Counted from the stretch's first letter, positions 1 to 9,333 are shown. The stretch: 64,000 nt of DNA from Rhizobium laguerreae (GCF_002008165.1 NZ_MRDM01000030.1:310001-374000), one strand, 5' to 3'. Numbers and translations: made by a program. Notes: generated from the letters alone by a model not told the origin.

Positions 1-1
1 C

Positions 2-1351
2 CGCATCATCCTGGATGGCAAGCCCGTATCCTTCGACAGCCCTGCAGACGCGCAGGCGAATGGCATCGGCATGATCTTCCAGGAGCTCAATCTCTTCGCC
101 AACATGTCGGTCGCCGAAAACATCTTCGCCAGGCGCGAAATCACCCGCGGCATCCTCGGCATCGATCACAAGGCACAGGTTCAAAAGGCCAATGCGTTTT
201 TGAAACGTCTCGATGCCGGGATCGAGGCGGATACGATGGTCGAGGACCTGCCGATCGGCCAGCAGCAGCTCGTCGAGATCGCCAAGGCGATGTCGCTGGA
301 TGCCCGGATCCTGATCATGGACGAGCCGACGTCGGCTCTTTCGGCAGCCGAGGTCGAGATCCTGTTCAAGGTGATCGCGGAACTGAAGGCCCAGGGTGTG
401 GCAATCGTCTATATCTCGCACCGGCTCGAAGAACTGATGCGGATCGGCGATTACATCACGGTGCTGCGTGACGGTCAGGTCACCGGTGAGGCAATGGTCC
501 GCGACATCGACACACGCTGGATCGTGCGCTCGATGATCGGCTCGGATGCCAAGGACTTTGCAAAGTCCGTGGACCACGCCGTCGGAGCCGAGGTCTTTCG
601 CGCCGAAAATATCAGCCTGCCGCGGCCGGCAGGCGGTCTTTCGGTCAACAATGTCTCCCTGTCGGTCAAGGCGGGCGAAATTCTCGGCATCTACGGCCTG
701 ATGGGTGCCGGGCGCAGTGAATTCTTCGAATGCGTGATCGGCCGTCACACACACTCGACCGGCAAGATCTTCATCGACGGCAAGCAGGTTCGCGCCCGCG
801 ACACCACCCGGCGCATCCGCCGCGGCCTTGCACTCATTCCGGAAGACCGGCAGCGGGAAGGCCTGGTCCAGGTGCTTTCCATCGCCTCCAACCTGACGCT
901 GGCGAGCCTTGGGCGCTTCACCCGGCTCTTTCATATCAACAGGGGTGCTGAGAAGAGTGCCATTCGCGATGCAATCCGCGACCTCTCGATTAAGGCGCCG
1001 AACCCGGATTTCGAGGTGACCTCGATGTCAGGCGGCAACCAGCAGAAGGTCGTTATCGGTAAGGCCTTGATGACCAATCCGAAGGTGCTGCTGATGGACG
1101 AGCCGAGCCGCGGCATCGATGTCGGCGCCAAGGCCGATGTCTTCCGCACCATGCGGCGGCTGGCGGCAAATGGGCTCGCCATTTTATTTTCGACTTCCGA
1201 CCTCGAAGAGGTCATGGCGCTTTCCGATCGCATCGCGGTCTTGAGCAACGGCCAGCTGGTCGCCGTCTTCGACCGCAACGAGGCCACGGAAGAAGCCATT
1301 ATCGCGGCTTCGTCCAAGGGACACGGACATCAAGGGAAACTCGCGTCATGA
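2..1351 (+). CDS. Sugar ABC transporter ATP-binding protein, Rbs/CUT2 type (5' end outside window)
   Basis: This is the ATPase of a ribose-type monosaccharide importer with two nucleotide-binding domains in one chain. The reading frame is open to the left edge, so the first Walker A lies outside the window. Visible are the first-domain signature (LPIGQQQLVEIAKA) with Walker B LIMDEPTSAL, the degenerate second Walker A (GLMGAGRSE) and the second signature MSGGNQQKV with LLMDEPSRGID. A degenerate second Walker A is normal for RbsA/XylG proteins. The stop overlaps the permease start as ATGA. The periplasmic binding protein is not in the window and is expected upstream. The downstream genes suggest D-apiose as substrate, which is inference. 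Confidence 0.93.
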   Translation, partial: RIILDGKPVSFDSPADAQANGIGMIFQELNLFANMSVAENIFARREITRGILGIDHKAQVQKANAFLKRLDAGIEADTMVEDLPIGQQQLVEIAKAMSLDARILIMDEPTSALSAAEVEILFKVIAELKAQGVAIVYISHRLEELMRIGDYITVLRDGQVTGEAMVRDIDTRWIVRSMIGSDAKDFAKSVDHAVGAEVFRAENISLPRPAGGLSVNNVSLSVKAGEILGIYGLMGAGRSEFFECVIGRHTHSTGKIFIDGKQVRARDTTRRIRRGLALIPEDRQREGLVQVLSIASNLTLASLGRFTRLFHINRGAEKSAIRDAIRDLSIKAPNPDFEVTSMSGGNQQKVVIGKALMTNPKVLLMDEPSRGIDVGAKADVFRTMRRLAANGLAILFSTSDLEEVMALSDRIAVLSNGQLVAVFDRNEATEEAIIAASSKGHGHQGKLAS

Positions 1352-2412
1352 TGGCGGCTACATCAACCACTCTCGCGCCGAAGGGCGCCAACGGCTCCGT
1401 GCTTCTGACGCTGATGAAGCTCAGGACCTTCATCGCGCTGTTTGCCGTCATCATCTTCTTTGCGATCTTCGCCCCGAACTTCACCTCGACGGCGAACATG
1501 ATCCTGATGTCGAAACATGTAGCGCTGAACGCCTTCCTGGCGATGGGCATGACCTTCGTCATCATCACAGGCGGCATCGATCTCTCGGTCGGATCGATCG
1601 TCGGGCTCTGCGGCATGGTCGCCGGCGGCTTGATCCTTTACGGCATCGAATTGCCGATCGGCTACACCATCTTTTTCAACCTCTTCGAGATCGTGCTGAT
1701 CACCCTGTCGATCGGCCTGCTTATCGGTCTGATCAACGGTCTGCTGATCACCAAACTCAACGTCGCGCCCTTCATCGCCACACTCGGCACGCTCTATATC
1801 GCCCGCGGTCTGGCTTTGCTGTCGTCGGACGGGCAGACTTTTCCGAACCTTGTCGGCCGGCCTGAATATGCGACGACCGGCTTCGATTTCTTCGGCGCGG
1901 GACGCATTCTCGGTCTGCCGGTATCGATCTGGATCCTGATCGTGCTGGCGCTGCTGGCCGCCTATGTCGCCCGCTCGACGCCGATCGGCCGTCACATCTT
2001 CGCCGTCGGCGGAAATGAGCGGGCCGCGCGCATGTCCGGCATCCGGGTCGACGTCGTGAAGATCTTCGTCTACATGTTCTCCGGACTTTGCGCGGCAATC
2101 GTCGGGGTCGTCATCTCCTCGGAACTGATGGCAGCCCATCCGGCGACCGGCGAAAGCTTCGAGCTCAATGCGATTGCCGCAGCGGTGCTCGGCGGCACCT
2201 CAATGTCGGGCGGCCGCGGCACGATCGGCGGCACGATCATCGGCGCCTTCGTCATCGGCATCCTCTCCGACGGATTGGTGATGATGGGCGTCTCCTCCTT
2301 CTGGCAGATGGTCATCAAGGGCCTCGTCATTATCATCGCCGTCGTGGTCGACCAGGCGCAGCGCCGCCTGCAGCAGCGCGTCACCCTCATGCAGATGGCA
2401 AAGGCAGGTTGA
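1348..2412 (+). CDS. Sugar ABC transporter permease, Rbs/CUT2 type
   Basis: This 354-residue inner-membrane permease is of the RbsC/XylH family, and two copies would form the channel served by the preceding ATPase. The chain is almost entirely hydrophobic segments. It carries the conserved family stretch GGIDLSVGSIVGL near residues 73-85 and a C-terminal region GGTSMSGGRGTIGGT typical of RbsC. The start overlaps the ATPase stop by four bases and the next gene begins one base after its stop, so all three are translationally coupled. The transported sugar cannot be read from this chain; the neighbourhood points to an apiose-like branched pentose. Confidence 0.93.
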   Translation: MMAATSTTLAPKGANGSVLLTLMKLRTFIALFAVIIFFAIFAPNFTSTANMILMSKHVALNAFLAMGMTFVIITGGIDLSVGSIVGLCGMVAGGLILYGIELPIGYTIFFNLFEIVLITLSIGLLIGLINGLLITKLNVAPFIATLGTLYIARGLALLSSDGQTFPNLVGRPEYATTGFDFFGAGRILGLPVSIWILIVLALLAAYVARSTPIGRHIFAVGGNERAARMSGIRVDVVKIFVYMFSGLCAAIVGVVISSELMAAHPATGESFELNAIAAAVLGGTSMSGGRGTIGGTIIGAFVIGILSDGLVMMGVSSFWQMVIKGLVIIIAVVVDQAQRRLQQRVTLMQMAKAG

Positions 2413-2413
2413 G

Positions 2414-3448
2414 ATGACGGAATTGAAGGGGGCTTTGATCGGCTGCGGTTTCTTTGCGATCAACCAGATGCATGCCTGGAATGACGTTCGGGGCGCTGAC
2501 ATTGTTGCGATCTGCGATCGCGATCCGGAGCGACTGAAGATCGTTGGCGATCAGTTCGGCATCGAGCGTCGATACAGTGATGCCGAGGCTTTGTTCGCCG
2601 ATGGCGGTTTTGATTTCGTCGACATTGCCACAACGGTCGAGAGCCACCGCTTTCTCGTCGAAATGGCGGCTCGGAACAAGGTGCCGGCCATCTGCCAGAA
2701 GCCGTTCGCCAAGACCTTGTCAGACGCGACGGCGATGGTCGAGGCGTGTCGCAATGCCGGCATCCCGCTGATGGTGCACGAGAATTTTCGCTGGCAGACG
2801 CCGATCCAGGCTGTACGAACAGCCCTCGATTCGAATGCCATCGGCACGCCCTTCTGGGGCCGTTTCTCCTTCCGTTCGGCCTACGACGTCTTCTCCGGCC
2901 AGCCCTATCTTGCCGACGGCGAACGGTTCATCATCGAAGACCTCGGCATCCATACGCTCGACATCGCCCGCTATATCTTAGGCGACGTTCGCTCGCTCAC
3001 GGCCCGCACCAAGCGGGTCAATCCGAGAATCAAGGGCGAGGATGTCGCGACCATTCTGCTCGATCACGAAAGCGGCGCCACGTCGGTCGTCGACGTCAGC
3101 TACGCCACCAGGCTCTCGAGGGAGCCGTTCCCCGAGACCTTGATCGAGCTCGACGGTGCGGAGGGCACGATCCGCCTGACCCAGGGTTACGGCCTCGAAA
3201 TCACCAACGCCAAGGGCACCACCACCACCGACGTGTCGCCGAAGCTTTTGCCATGGGCCTCGCGGCCCTGGCACAATATCCAGGAGAGCGTCTACGCGAT
3301 CCAGCAGCATTGGGTCGACCAGCTGGAGCGCGGCGCGGAGCATTCGACCTCCGGGGCGGACAATCTGAAGACCTTCGCCCTGGTCGAGGCAGCCTATGAC
3401 AGCGCTGCCGGGGGACAGACAATCGATGTCGGAGCGATGCTGCGATGA
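2414..3448 (+). CDS. apsD: Gfo/Idh/MocA-family dehydrogenase, probable D-apiose dehydrogenase
   Basis: This NAD(P)-dependent sugar dehydrogenase has 344 residues. The N-terminal Rossmann fold shows LIGCGFFAINQMHAW (about residues 8-22) followed by the acidic strand end VAICDRDPERL. The usual EKP signature reads CQKPFAKT, keeping the lysine but replacing glutamate with glutamine. The C-terminal half is the usual alpha/beta substrate domain with the EDLGIHTLDIARY motif. Family members that open with GCGFFA and sit beside the following gene type have been characterised as D-apiose dehydrogenases, forming D-apiono-lactone. The specific substrate is inferred from this context and from the GH140-like gene downstream. 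The family assignment itself is firm. Confidence 0.65.
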   Translation: MTELKGALIGCGFFAINQMHAWNDVRGADIVAICDRDPERLKIVGDQFGIERRYSDAEALFADGGFDFVDIATTVESHRFLVEMAARNKVPAICQKPFAKTLSDATAMVEACRNAGIPLMVHENFRWQTPIQAVRTALDSNAIGTPFWGRFSFRSAYDVFSGQPYLADGERFIIEDLGIHTLDIARYILGDVRSLTARTKRVNPRIKGEDVATILLDHESGATSVVDVSYATRLSREPFPETLIELDGAEGTIRLTQGYGLEITNAKGTTTTDVSPKLLPWASRPWHNIQESVYAIQQHWVDQLERGAEHSTSGADNLKTFALVEAAYDSAAGGQTIDVGAMLR

Positions 3449-5307
3449 CGATCGATGCGTTCCAGCTCTACGGCACCCATATCGTCGATCCGCCACCGGT
3501 TCGCCTGAGAGCGGGAAAATTGGAAGCCGATCTCGCCAACGGCAACCTCCGCACGATCCGCTACGATGGAACCGAGGTGCTGAGGGGGATTTCCTATCTC
3601 GTTCGCGATCGGGACTGGGGCACCTACAGCCCCGAGATCGCCGATCTCAAGATCGAGCAGAGTGACGATCGTTTCGAGGTCACCTATCTCGCCCGTTGCG
3701 ATGGACCGGATGATACCAAACTCATCATCGACGTTCGCATCGTCGGGAGTCCGGACCGGCTTGCCTTCGAGGCCGAAGCCATCGCCCCGACCGGATTCGA
3801 GACCAACCGTTGCGGCTTCTGCATCCTGCATCCGATCGTCGGCGTGGCGGGTTCACCGGCGACGGTCGAGCAGGTCGACGGGCAGATCGTGGCGACACGG
3901 TTTCCCGATGTCATCGAGCCGTGGCAGCCGTTCAAGGATATGCGGGCCATCACCCACGAGGTCATGCCTGGCGTTCGGGCGGAATGCCGGATGGAGGGCG
4001 ACACCTTTGAAATGGAAGATCAAAGGAACTGGTCGGACGCATCCTATAAGACCTATGTCAGACCGCTCGCGCTTCCCTGGCCGTATGAGATTGTCGCCAA
4101 TCGGCCCGTTCGGCAGAAAACGTCGCTTGTTATCAAGGATATCAGCCGTTCCGCGCAACGCCCTCCGGCCGCGACCTCGGGTGTCCCCATAAACCTCGAA
4201 CTCGGGACGCGAACCGGCACCATGCCTGATATCGGCGTGATCATTACGCCCGAGGAGGCCGATGCGACGCTGTCGGCAAAGTCCGTCCTGTCGGAGGTCG
4301 CTCCCCGGGAACTCCTCTTCCATTTCGACCCGGGCGCCGGGCACGGAATCGACGCGCTCGCGCACTTCGCCGTACTCGCCGCGGCCCATCGCGGCCGCTC
4401 GACACTGGAGATCGCCCTCCCCTGCAAATCGTCGCCGTCAAGCGAGGCTGCCGAGATCGCCCGCCAGATGCAACTGGCGGGATTCAGACCGGATGCGATC
4501 ATGATCTCGCCATCCGTCGACCGGCAATCGACGCCGCCCGGCAGCAAATGGCCGGAATGCCCGCCCCTGGATGAGGTCTATACAGCTGCCCGCGCCGCCT
4601 TTCCCGGCATTCGCATCGGTGGCGGCATGCTGAGCTATTTCACCGAACTCAACCGGAAGCGCGTCCCCGATGGACAGCTCGACTTCGTCAGCCACTGCAC
4701 CAATCCGATCGTGCATGCCGCCGACGATCTCAGCGTCATGCAGACATTGGAAGCGCTGCCCTTCATCACGCGATCCGTTCGAGCGATCTATGGCGACAAG
4801 CCCTACCGGATCGGCCCGTCGACGATCCCGATGCGGCAAAACCCCTATGGCAGCCGCACGATGGACAATCCGGCGGGCGCACGCATTCCCATGGCCAATA
4901 GCGACCCACGCCACAATGGACGCTTCGCGGAGGCCTTCGGGTTCGGTTATGCGATACGGGTGCTGGATGCCGGTCTGGAATGCCTGACGCTCTCGGCCTT
5001 GTCAGGCCCGTTCGGTTTGATCGCCGGTCCGGCCGAACCGACCGAGCAAGGCGGGCGGCGCCCGTTGTTCAACACAGTGCACACATTGTCCCGATTGGCT
5101 GGCGCATCCTGGCAGGAATGCGTCTCCTCCTCGCCCTCCGAGGTCCTGTCTTTCGTTGCACGGGATGTCGCAGGCGCCAGGCTTCACGTCGTCAATCTGA
5201 CGGGCGAGGAACGAATGGTCGATTGCGGCGCATGCCGGCCGGCAGATGCGGGCAAAGAGTTGCTGCTCGCGCCGTTTGCGACCGCAGCCCTCCCGCTGGC
5301 GGATTGA
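3445..5307 (+). CDS. apnL: Probable D-apionate lactonase-like protein
   Basis: This is a large cytoplasmic protein of 620 residues with no signal peptide. It has the N-terminal pattern LRAGKLEADLANGNLRTIRY, then VRDRDWGTYSPEI, seen in a family of sugar-lactone proteins that always travel with sugar dehydrogenases. I recognise the family as that of D-apionate lactonase (ApnL), which would open the lactone made by the preceding dehydrogenase. A second half from about residue 250 looks like a barrel with LDFVSHCTNPIVHAADD near residue 412. The start overlaps the dehydrogenase stop by four bases (ATGA). Function rests on family memory and context; no catalytic residue can be named from sequence alone. 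Confidence 0.6.
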   Translation: MTIDAFQLYGTHIVDPPPVRLRAGKLEADLANGNLRTIRYDGTEVLRGISYLVRDRDWGTYSPEIADLKIEQSDDRFEVTYLARCDGPDDTKLIIDVRIVGSPDRLAFEAEAIAPTGFETNRCGFCILHPIVGVAGSPATVEQVDGQIVATRFPDVIEPWQPFKDMRAITHEVMPGVRAECRMEGDTFEMEDQRNWSDASYKTYVRPLALPWPYEIVANRPVRQKTSLVIKDISRSAQRPPAATSGVPINLELGTRTGTMPDIGVIITPEEADATLSAKSVLSEVAPRELLFHFDPGAGHGIDALAHFAVLAAAHRGRSTLEIALPCKSSPSSEAAEIARQMQLAGFRPDAIMISPSVDRQSTPPGSKWPECPPLDEVYTAARAAFPGIRIGGGMLSYFTELNRKRVPDGQLDFVSHCTNPIVHAADDLSVMQTLEALPFITRSVRAIYGDKPYRIGPSTIPMRQNPYGSRTMDNPAGARIPMANSDPRHNGRFAEAFGFGYAIRVLDAGLECLTLSALSGPFGLIAGPAEPTEQGGRRPLFNTVHTLSRLAGASWQECVSSSPSEVLSFVARDVAGARLHVVNLTGEERMVDCGACRPADAGKELLLAPFATAALPLAD

Positions 5308-5362
5308 CCTTCGGCGGTGCAATCGCATTTATGCAGGTGGAGCTCGCACTGGGAGGATCAGC

Positions 5363-6367
5363 ATGAAGACGAAGAAGCTTATCAATGCCGGCGCAGATGC
5401 CGTCGATGAGATGCTGCAAGGCGTTCTGGCGGCGCATCCGCGCCATCTGTACGCCGTGGAGAACATGCCCCGCGCGATCATTGCCAGAAACGGGCCCCGC
5501 AAGGGCAAGGTCGGCTTGGTCATCGGCGGCGGATCGGGGCACGAACCGACATTTCTGGGGTTTGTCGGCAAGGGGCTGGCGGACGCGGCCGCAATCGGCA
5601 ACGTGTTCGCGTCGCCGCCACCCGATCCGATCATCGCCTGCGCCATGGCGGTCGACGGCGGCGCCGGCGTGCTGTTCATGTATGGCAATTATGCCGGCGA
5701 CGTGATGAACTTCGACATGGCTGCCGAAATGCTTGCGCTTGACGAGATCGAGGTACGCACCGTGCTCACCACGGATGACGTGGCATCCGCCCCTGCCGAT
5801 CAGAAGGACAGGCGACGGGGCGTGGCGGGCAACGTCTTCATCTTCAAGGCCGCTGGCGCAGCCTGCGATCTTCTCTACTCGTTTGACGATGTCGAGCGTG
5901 TCGCCCGCCATGCCAATGCGCGAACCTATACGATGGGTGTCGCGCTTTCCCCATGTTCGCTGCCCCAGACCCTCCGGCCGAACTTCCTGATCGGCGAAGG
6001 GGAGATGGAGATCGGAATGGGAATCCATGGGGAGCCTGGCGTGGCGCGCGAGCCGCTGAGGCCGGCCGACGCGGTGACGGACGAACTCATCGACAGCATT
6101 CTTCGCGATATGAAAGCAGCCCGGGGCGATCGTGTCGCCGTGCTCGTCAATTCGCTGGGTTCGACCCCGATGATGGAACTCTACATTCTGATGCGGCGCG
6201 TGAAGTCCCGGCTCGACGATGCCGGGCTCATCCTCCATACATCGCTCGTAGGGAACTACTGCACCTCGCTCGAAATGGCCGGCGCGTCGATCACGGTCAT
6301 GCATCTCGACGACGAGCTTCAGCAATTGATCGACTACCCCTGTGATTGCGCGATGTTTGCGAGGTAA
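5363..6367 (+). CDS. Dihydroxyacetone kinase DhaK-type subunit (sugar-binding)
   Basis: This 334-residue DAK1-domain protein binds a short-chain keto-sugar covalently. The substrate loop GGGSGHEP spans residues 55-62, and the hemiaminal-forming histidine is His222 in GMGIHGEPG, matching His218 of E. coli DhaK. The start at 5363 was chosen over an upstream in-frame codon because GGGAGGATC sits just before it. The DhaL partner follows after three bases. In this context the substrate may be L-erythrulose or dihydroxyacetone released from apionate breakdown rather than free dihydroxyacetone. Erythrulose kinases of this family are known, but specificity here is inference. Confidence 0.85.
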   Translation: MKTKKLINAGADAVDEMLQGVLAAHPRHLYAVENMPRAIIARNGPRKGKVGLVIGGGSGHEPTFLGFVGKGLADAAAIGNVFASPPPDPIIACAMAVDGGAGVLFMYGNYAGDVMNFDMAAEMLALDEIEVRTVLTTDDVASAPADQKDRRRGVAGNVFIFKAAGAACDLLYSFDDVERVARHANARTYTMGVALSPCSLPQTLRPNFLIGEGEMEIGMGIHGEPGVAREPLRPADAVTDELIDSILRDMKAARGDRVAVLVNSLGSTPMMELYILMRRVKSRLDDAGLILHTSLVGNYCTSLEMAGASITVMHLDDELQQLIDYPCDCAMFAR

Positions 6368-6370
6368 TCG

Positions 6371-7015
6371 ATGACGTTTACGACCGAAGACCTGCAGCGC
6401 ATGTTTGCCGGGATTGCAGAGGATATCGCGGCGGAACGAGATCAACTTTGCGAACTGGACGGTGCCATCGGAGATGGGGATCACGGCCTTGCCATGGATG
6501 CAGGCTGCCAGGCCGCGGCGAAAGCGGTCGGCGAGCTTGACGCCGAGATCGCCCCGACAGCCGCATTCAACGTCGCGGCAAAGGCTTTCCTGAATGCAGT
6601 CGGCGCTTCGTCCGGCCCCCTATATGCCACGGCCTTCATGCGCGCCGGAGCCGCCGCCAAAGACAAGCAGGTATTGAGCGACGACGACTTCCTGCGCGTC
6701 TTTGCGGCAATGGGACAGGGAATCCAGGAACGCGGAAAGGCTGAACCCGGTGAAAAGACGATGGTTGACGCCTGGAAGCCCGCGGCTGACGCGGCACTCG
6801 ATGCCTGGCAGTCGGGAAAGCCCCTCCCCCAATGCTTCGAGGCAGCCGAGCGGGCAGCGCGGGCAGGCTGTGAAGCGACCAGCAACATGACGGCGGCCAA
6901 GGGACGGGCTTCGCGATTGGGGGACCGCGTGATCGGGCACACCGATCCTGGTGCCGCCTCGGCCGTCATCATCATCGCCGCAATGGCAAAATTTGCGCAG
7001 TGCGACAATGGTTAG
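6371..7015 (+). CDS. Dihydroxyacetone kinase DhaL-type subunit (nucleotide-binding)
   Basis: This 214-residue DAK2-domain protein is the all-helical nucleotide-binding partner of DhaK. The metal-binding acidic loop is visible as LDGAIGDGDHG, with Asp30, Asp35 and Asp37 in place to hold two magnesium ions and the nucleotide phosphates. The conserved glycine-rich region ASSGPLYATAF follows. E. coli DhaL is rephosphorylated by the PTS protein DhaM. No DhaM gene follows here, so the pair either uses ATP directly or relies on a distant phosphodonor. It is coupled to the DhaK gene by three bases and lies 71 bases before the second transporter. Confidence 0.85.
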   Translation: MTFTTEDLQRMFAGIAEDIAAERDQLCELDGAIGDGDHGLAMDAGCQAAAKAVGELDAEIAPTAAFNVAAKAFLNAVGASSGPLYATAFMRAGAAAKDKQVLSDDDFLRVFAAMGQGIQERGKAEPGEKTMVDAWKPAADAALDAWQSGKPLPQCFEAAERAARAGCEATSNMTAAKGRASRLGDRVIGHTDPGAASAVIIIAAMAKFAQCDNG

Positions 7016-7086
7016 CTCATCATACCAGTTGACATGTCGATGACTATCTGCAACAAGGGGCCCGGCTTTACAAGAGGAGGACGGTA

Positions 7087-8340
7087 ATGCTGACCCTTTC
7101 TGCGAAATTGAAGACTGCGAGCATCGTTGCGATCGCCGTGGCGTCGCTATCGGCCACGCCGGTTCTTGCGGAAGACATCACGCTTTGGACCCTCAACTTC
7201 GACAACAATGCTGCCAACACGGCTCTGAAAAAGGTGGCGACGGACTTCGAAGCGGCAAACCCCGGAACACATGTCGAGATCGTTCAGCGCGCGGTCGACG
7301 AGCATAAGACCGCCTTGCGCGTCGCTGCTGGCTCCGACAAGGGGCCAGACATTTATTTCAGCTGGGCCGGCCTCGGCCTCGGCGGCGAATATGTGAAGGC
7401 CGGCCTGTCCCTGCCTCTCGACAAGTATTATGCCGAGTACAAGTGGAGCGACGAATTGCTGCCCTCGGCAGCGGCTTTCGCGGACCTCTATCCCGGCGGC
7501 AAGCACGGCGTCCCCTTCACCTTCAAGGGCGAGGCCGTCTATTACAACAAGAAGCTGTTCGAACAGGCCGGCATCAAGGAAGAGCCGAAGACCTACGACG
7601 AATTCCTTGCCGCGGCCGATAAGCTGAAGGCTGCAGGCATTCCTGCCTTCACCTTCGGCGGCACGGTCAACTGGCACGTCATGCGCCTCATGGACGTTAT
7701 CCTTGAAACGAAGTGCGGTGCTGAAAAGCATGACGCGCTGAAGGCGATGACGCTGGACTGGACCAAGGAGCCCTGCGCGACGGAATCTTTCGCGGAGTTC
7801 GCCAAGTGGACGAAGGACTATACGCTGCAGCCATTCATGGGCATCGACAACAAACAGTCCTACAGCCTCTTCACCGCAGGCCGTGCAGCGATGATGCTCG
7901 AAGGCGACTGGCTGGTCAGCCAGCTTAACGGCTCCGGCGCCAATCTCGACGACTACGGGATTTTCCCCTTCCCGACCAACACCGATCGTCTCTACGGTTT
8001 CGCCGAGTACAACTACATCAGCACCAAGAGCAAGAGCCCTGACGTAGCGGCGAAGTTCCTCGACTACTTCCTGTCGACGAAGGTCCAGCAGGACCTGCTC
8101 GGCCAGCTGAGTTCGACCTCCGTCAACAAGAACGTACAATATGCCAACCAGAAGCCACTCGAGGCGGAATGGCTGGGGATCTTCCAGAAATACGGCAAGG
8201 TCTACATGAACGGCGACCAGGCGTTCCCGCTCGATGTCACGACGGAATATTTCCGCGTTATCAATGACGTCGCTTCCGGCAACACCGAGCCGGCCGATGC
8301 CGCCAAGCAGCTGCAGAGCTTCATCGCAAGCAGAACCTGA
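7087..8340 (+). CDS. Sugar ABC transporter substrate-binding protein, CUT1 (MalE-like)
   Basis: This 417-residue periplasmic solute-binding protein is of the family-1 type used for oligosaccharides and glycosides. The N-terminus is a clear signal peptide with charged start, hydrophobic core and cleavage after a region ending PVLAED near residue 28. The mature part opens ITLWTLNFDNNAANTALKKV and has the family stretch GVPFTFKGEAVYYNKKLFEQAG. The gene starts behind AAGAGGAGG and follows the kinase pair after 71 bases that could hold a separate promoter. Two permeases, a GH140-like hydrolase and an ATPase follow. The likely ligand is an apiose-containing glycoside, which is inference. Confidence 0.93.
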   Translation: MLTLSAKLKTASIVAIAVASLSATPVLAEDITLWTLNFDNNAANTALKKVATDFEAANPGTHVEIVQRAVDEHKTALRVAAGSDKGPDIYFSWAGLGLGGEYVKAGLSLPLDKYYAEYKWSDELLPSAAAFADLYPGGKHGVPFTFKGEAVYYNKKLFEQAGIKEEPKTYDEFLAAADKLKAAGIPAFTFGGTVNWHVMRLMDVILETKCGAEKHDALKAMTLDWTKEPCATESFAEFAKWTKDYTLQPFMGIDNKQSYSLFTAGRAAMMLEGDWLVSQLNGSGANLDDYGIFPFPTNTDRLYGFAEYNYISTKSKSPDVAAKFLDYFLSTKVQQDLLGQLSSTSVNKNVQYANQKPLEAEWLGIFQKYGKVYMNGDQAFPLDVTTEYFRVINDVASGNTEPADAAKQLQSFIASRT

Positions 8341-8351
8341 TTCCTCCCGAG

Positions 8352-8389
8352 GTGCCAGTCGATCGACCCAGCTGTCGATCGACCGGCAC
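8352..8389 (+). other. Intergenic stem-loop between binding protein and permease
   Basis: An imperfect inverted repeat fills most of the gap between the binding protein and first permease. The arms are GTGCC-A-GTCGATCGAC and GTCGATCGAC-C-GGCAC around a six-base loop, giving about fifteen pairs with one internal mismatch. No T-run follows, so it is not a simple terminator. Such structures after malE-type genes commonly protect the upstream message, so the binding protein is made in excess of the permeases. That role is inference. Confidence 0.7.
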
Positions 8390-8433
8390 ATTCTTTCATC
8401 AGCTGGCAGCCGCTTCACTGCCAGGAGGAAAGC

Positions 8434-9333
8434 ATGTCACTTCGACAATCGACACATGATCCGCGCGTACAAGCGCTCATCCTGCTCGTGCCAGCCCTGG
8501 CAATCTATGCCGTCTTCGCCCTCTATCCGATGCTCAATGTCGTCATCTTGAGCTTCCAGAAATGGAACGGGCTCGATCCCAATCGGCAATTTGTCGGCGT
8601 TGCGAACTATTCGGCGATTTTCACCAAAGATCCGGTCTTCTGGGTTGCCTTCCGCAACACCGTGATCTGGACCGTGATGAGCCTGATCTTTCCCCCTATG
8701 GTCGGACTGTTGCTGGCGCTCAGCCTCAATCAGAAGATATTCGGCCGCAATGGCCTCAGGGCCATCTTCTATCTGCCTGTTATCATCGCGCCGATTGCCG
8801 TCGCCACCATGTGGAAGTGGATGTACGATCCGTTCTTCGGCCTTTTCAGCCAGTTGCTCACCTCGTGGGGCATGCAGGGCTGGATCAATGACTGGCTGGG
8901 CAACAGGGATATCGCCCTTTATTCGGTCTTCGTCGCCTATCTCTGGCAGACGGTCGGCTTCTCGATGGTCCTGTTCCTGGCGGGCCTGCAGAACGTCTCT
9001 CAGACACTCGTCGAGGCCGCCCGCATCGATGGCGCCGGCCGCTGGGCGGTGTTCAAGCATGTGACATTGCCGGCCTTGCGCCCGACCATCACGATCGTTC
9101 TCGTTCTTTCCGTCATCTCCTCGCTGAAGGCCTTCGACATCGTCTATGGCCTGACCGGCGGCGGGCCGGCGCAGTCCACCCAGATGCTGGCGCTCTGGGC
9201 ATTCACGCAGGCGATGCAGATCTTCGATTTCGGACGAGGCGCGGCGATTTCGGTCGTGCTGCTGCTGATCACCATGGCTGTCGTCATTCCCTATCTCAAA
9301 TGGACCCAGAAGCACGAGGAGGTTGAATCGTGA
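8434..9333 (+). CDS. Sugar ABC transporter permease, MalF-like
   Basis: This 299-residue inner-membrane permease is of the CUT1 type, with about six hydrophobic segments. The cytoplasmic EAA loop that docks the ATPase is visible as EAARIDGAGRWAVFKHVTLP near residues 191-210, and the family tag LTGGGPAQSTQ follows. A strong AGGAGGAAAG site precedes the start. The gene is preceded by a stable stem-loop after the binding-protein gene and overlaps the next permease by four bases. It pairs with that permease to form the channel of the second transporter in this locus. Confidence 0.93.
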   Translation: MSLRQSTHDPRVQALILLVPALAIYAVFALYPMLNVVILSFQKWNGLDPNRQFVGVANYSAIFTKDPVFWVAFRNTVIWTVMSLIFPPMVGLLLALSLNQKIFGRNGLRAIFYLPVIIAPIAVATMWKWMYDPFFGLFSQLLTSWGMQGWINDWLGNRDIALYSVFVAYLWQTVGFSMVLFLAGLQNVSQTLVEAARIDGAGRWAVFKHVTLPALRPTITIVLVLSVISSLKAFDIVYGLTGGGPAQSTQMLALWAFTQAMQIFDFGRGAAISVVLLLITMAVVIPYLKWTQKHEEVES

